From the NCBI GenBank assembly GCA_947623845.1, contig CANQHM010000002.1, positions 1 to 52,893 of the forward strand: DNA of 52,893 nucleotides, read 5' to 3'. Both the position numbers and the translations under genes were made by a program. The notes under the pieces are model-generated. The model saw nothing but the letters and a program-made list of their open reading frames with translations, was not told where the DNA came from and ran no database searches. This DNA is from an uncultured Bacilli bacterium (GTDB taxonomy: Bacteria > Bacillota_I > Bacilli_A > RF39 > UBA660). Positions 52,848 to 52,893 of this stretch are shown here, one piece after another (the first letter of the stretch is position 1; every line of letters starts with the position of its first letter).

Positions 52848-52893
52848 TAAAAAGTTTTCTAAGAAAAATTGACATTTCTACTTACATTTGTTA

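Overview
The window is a roughly 28-30% GC, densely packed chromosomal segment. It suggests an uncultured, gut-type low-GC Firmicute of class Bacilli (RF39/Mollicutes-like or Erysipelotrichia-like lineages). Firmicute-specific genes (hrcA with CIRCE operators, dnaB/dnaI helicase loading, rnhC, rny, T-box leaders, a YjcZ-like peptide) and strong AGGAGG/AGGTG ribosome sites support this. TGA is used as a stop (tadZ-like gene, dnaB, dnaJ) and Trp is TGG, so the code is standard and this is not a Mycoplasma-code organism. The lineage call is inference.

Layout: 1-141 is the tail of a gene for a possible secreted TasA/SipW-type protein. 213-4986 is a compact Tad (type IVc) pilus operon: Flp pilin, two TadE-like pseudopilins, TadZ, TadA, TadB, TadC. 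After a reverse-strand HIT hydrolase comes the heat-shock cluster hrcA-grpE-dnaK-pepF-dnaJ behind one promoter with two CIRCE operators. Then ftsA-ftsZ, an intact IS30-family element, a protein resembling sigma-70 region 2, a serine T-box with a small gene and serS, a structured intergenic region, recA, rny, priA, fmt and a CDP-alcohol phosphatidyltransferase.

25445-26693 is the most unusual part. It has six dyad-symmetric repeats (five close to GGTC-RM-AAWTT-KY-GACC, one degenerate) beside a reverse-strand gene for an ORF6N-domain protein with a C-terminal HDR/PLD-like domain. The same 17-base palindrome is embedded in the ORF6N coding sequence, exactly where it encodes the motif RSQFVT. Each intergenic palindrome, read in the equivalent frame, spells a similar peptide (RSQIAT, RSKIST, RSQFVT, WSQFAT, RFQFGT, WSQIVT).

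The rest: a Wzy-like polymerase and GT2 glycosyltransferase; thyA-folA-tmk (dTMP and folate); a TPR-like protein and engB; a pseudopilin with a Lys-rich SipW/TasA-like protein; rnhC (reverse); cvpA-like and thioredoxin; mutS; nusB-xseA-two coiled-coil/helical unknowns-xseB; a SpoIVB-like S55 protease; an unknown gene with a HipA-like kinase; def and YjcZ-like (reverse); ftsW/rodA; dnaB-dnaI; a Panacea (DUF4065) toxin-antitoxin pair; a threonine T-box and a TGS-less thrS; a DUF1003 protein (reverse); and a reverse-strand tRNA-Met(CAT). Most operons end in clear intrinsic terminators and several begin with sigma-A promoters of 17-bp spacing, listed individually. All assignments are from reading the sequence; no searches were run.
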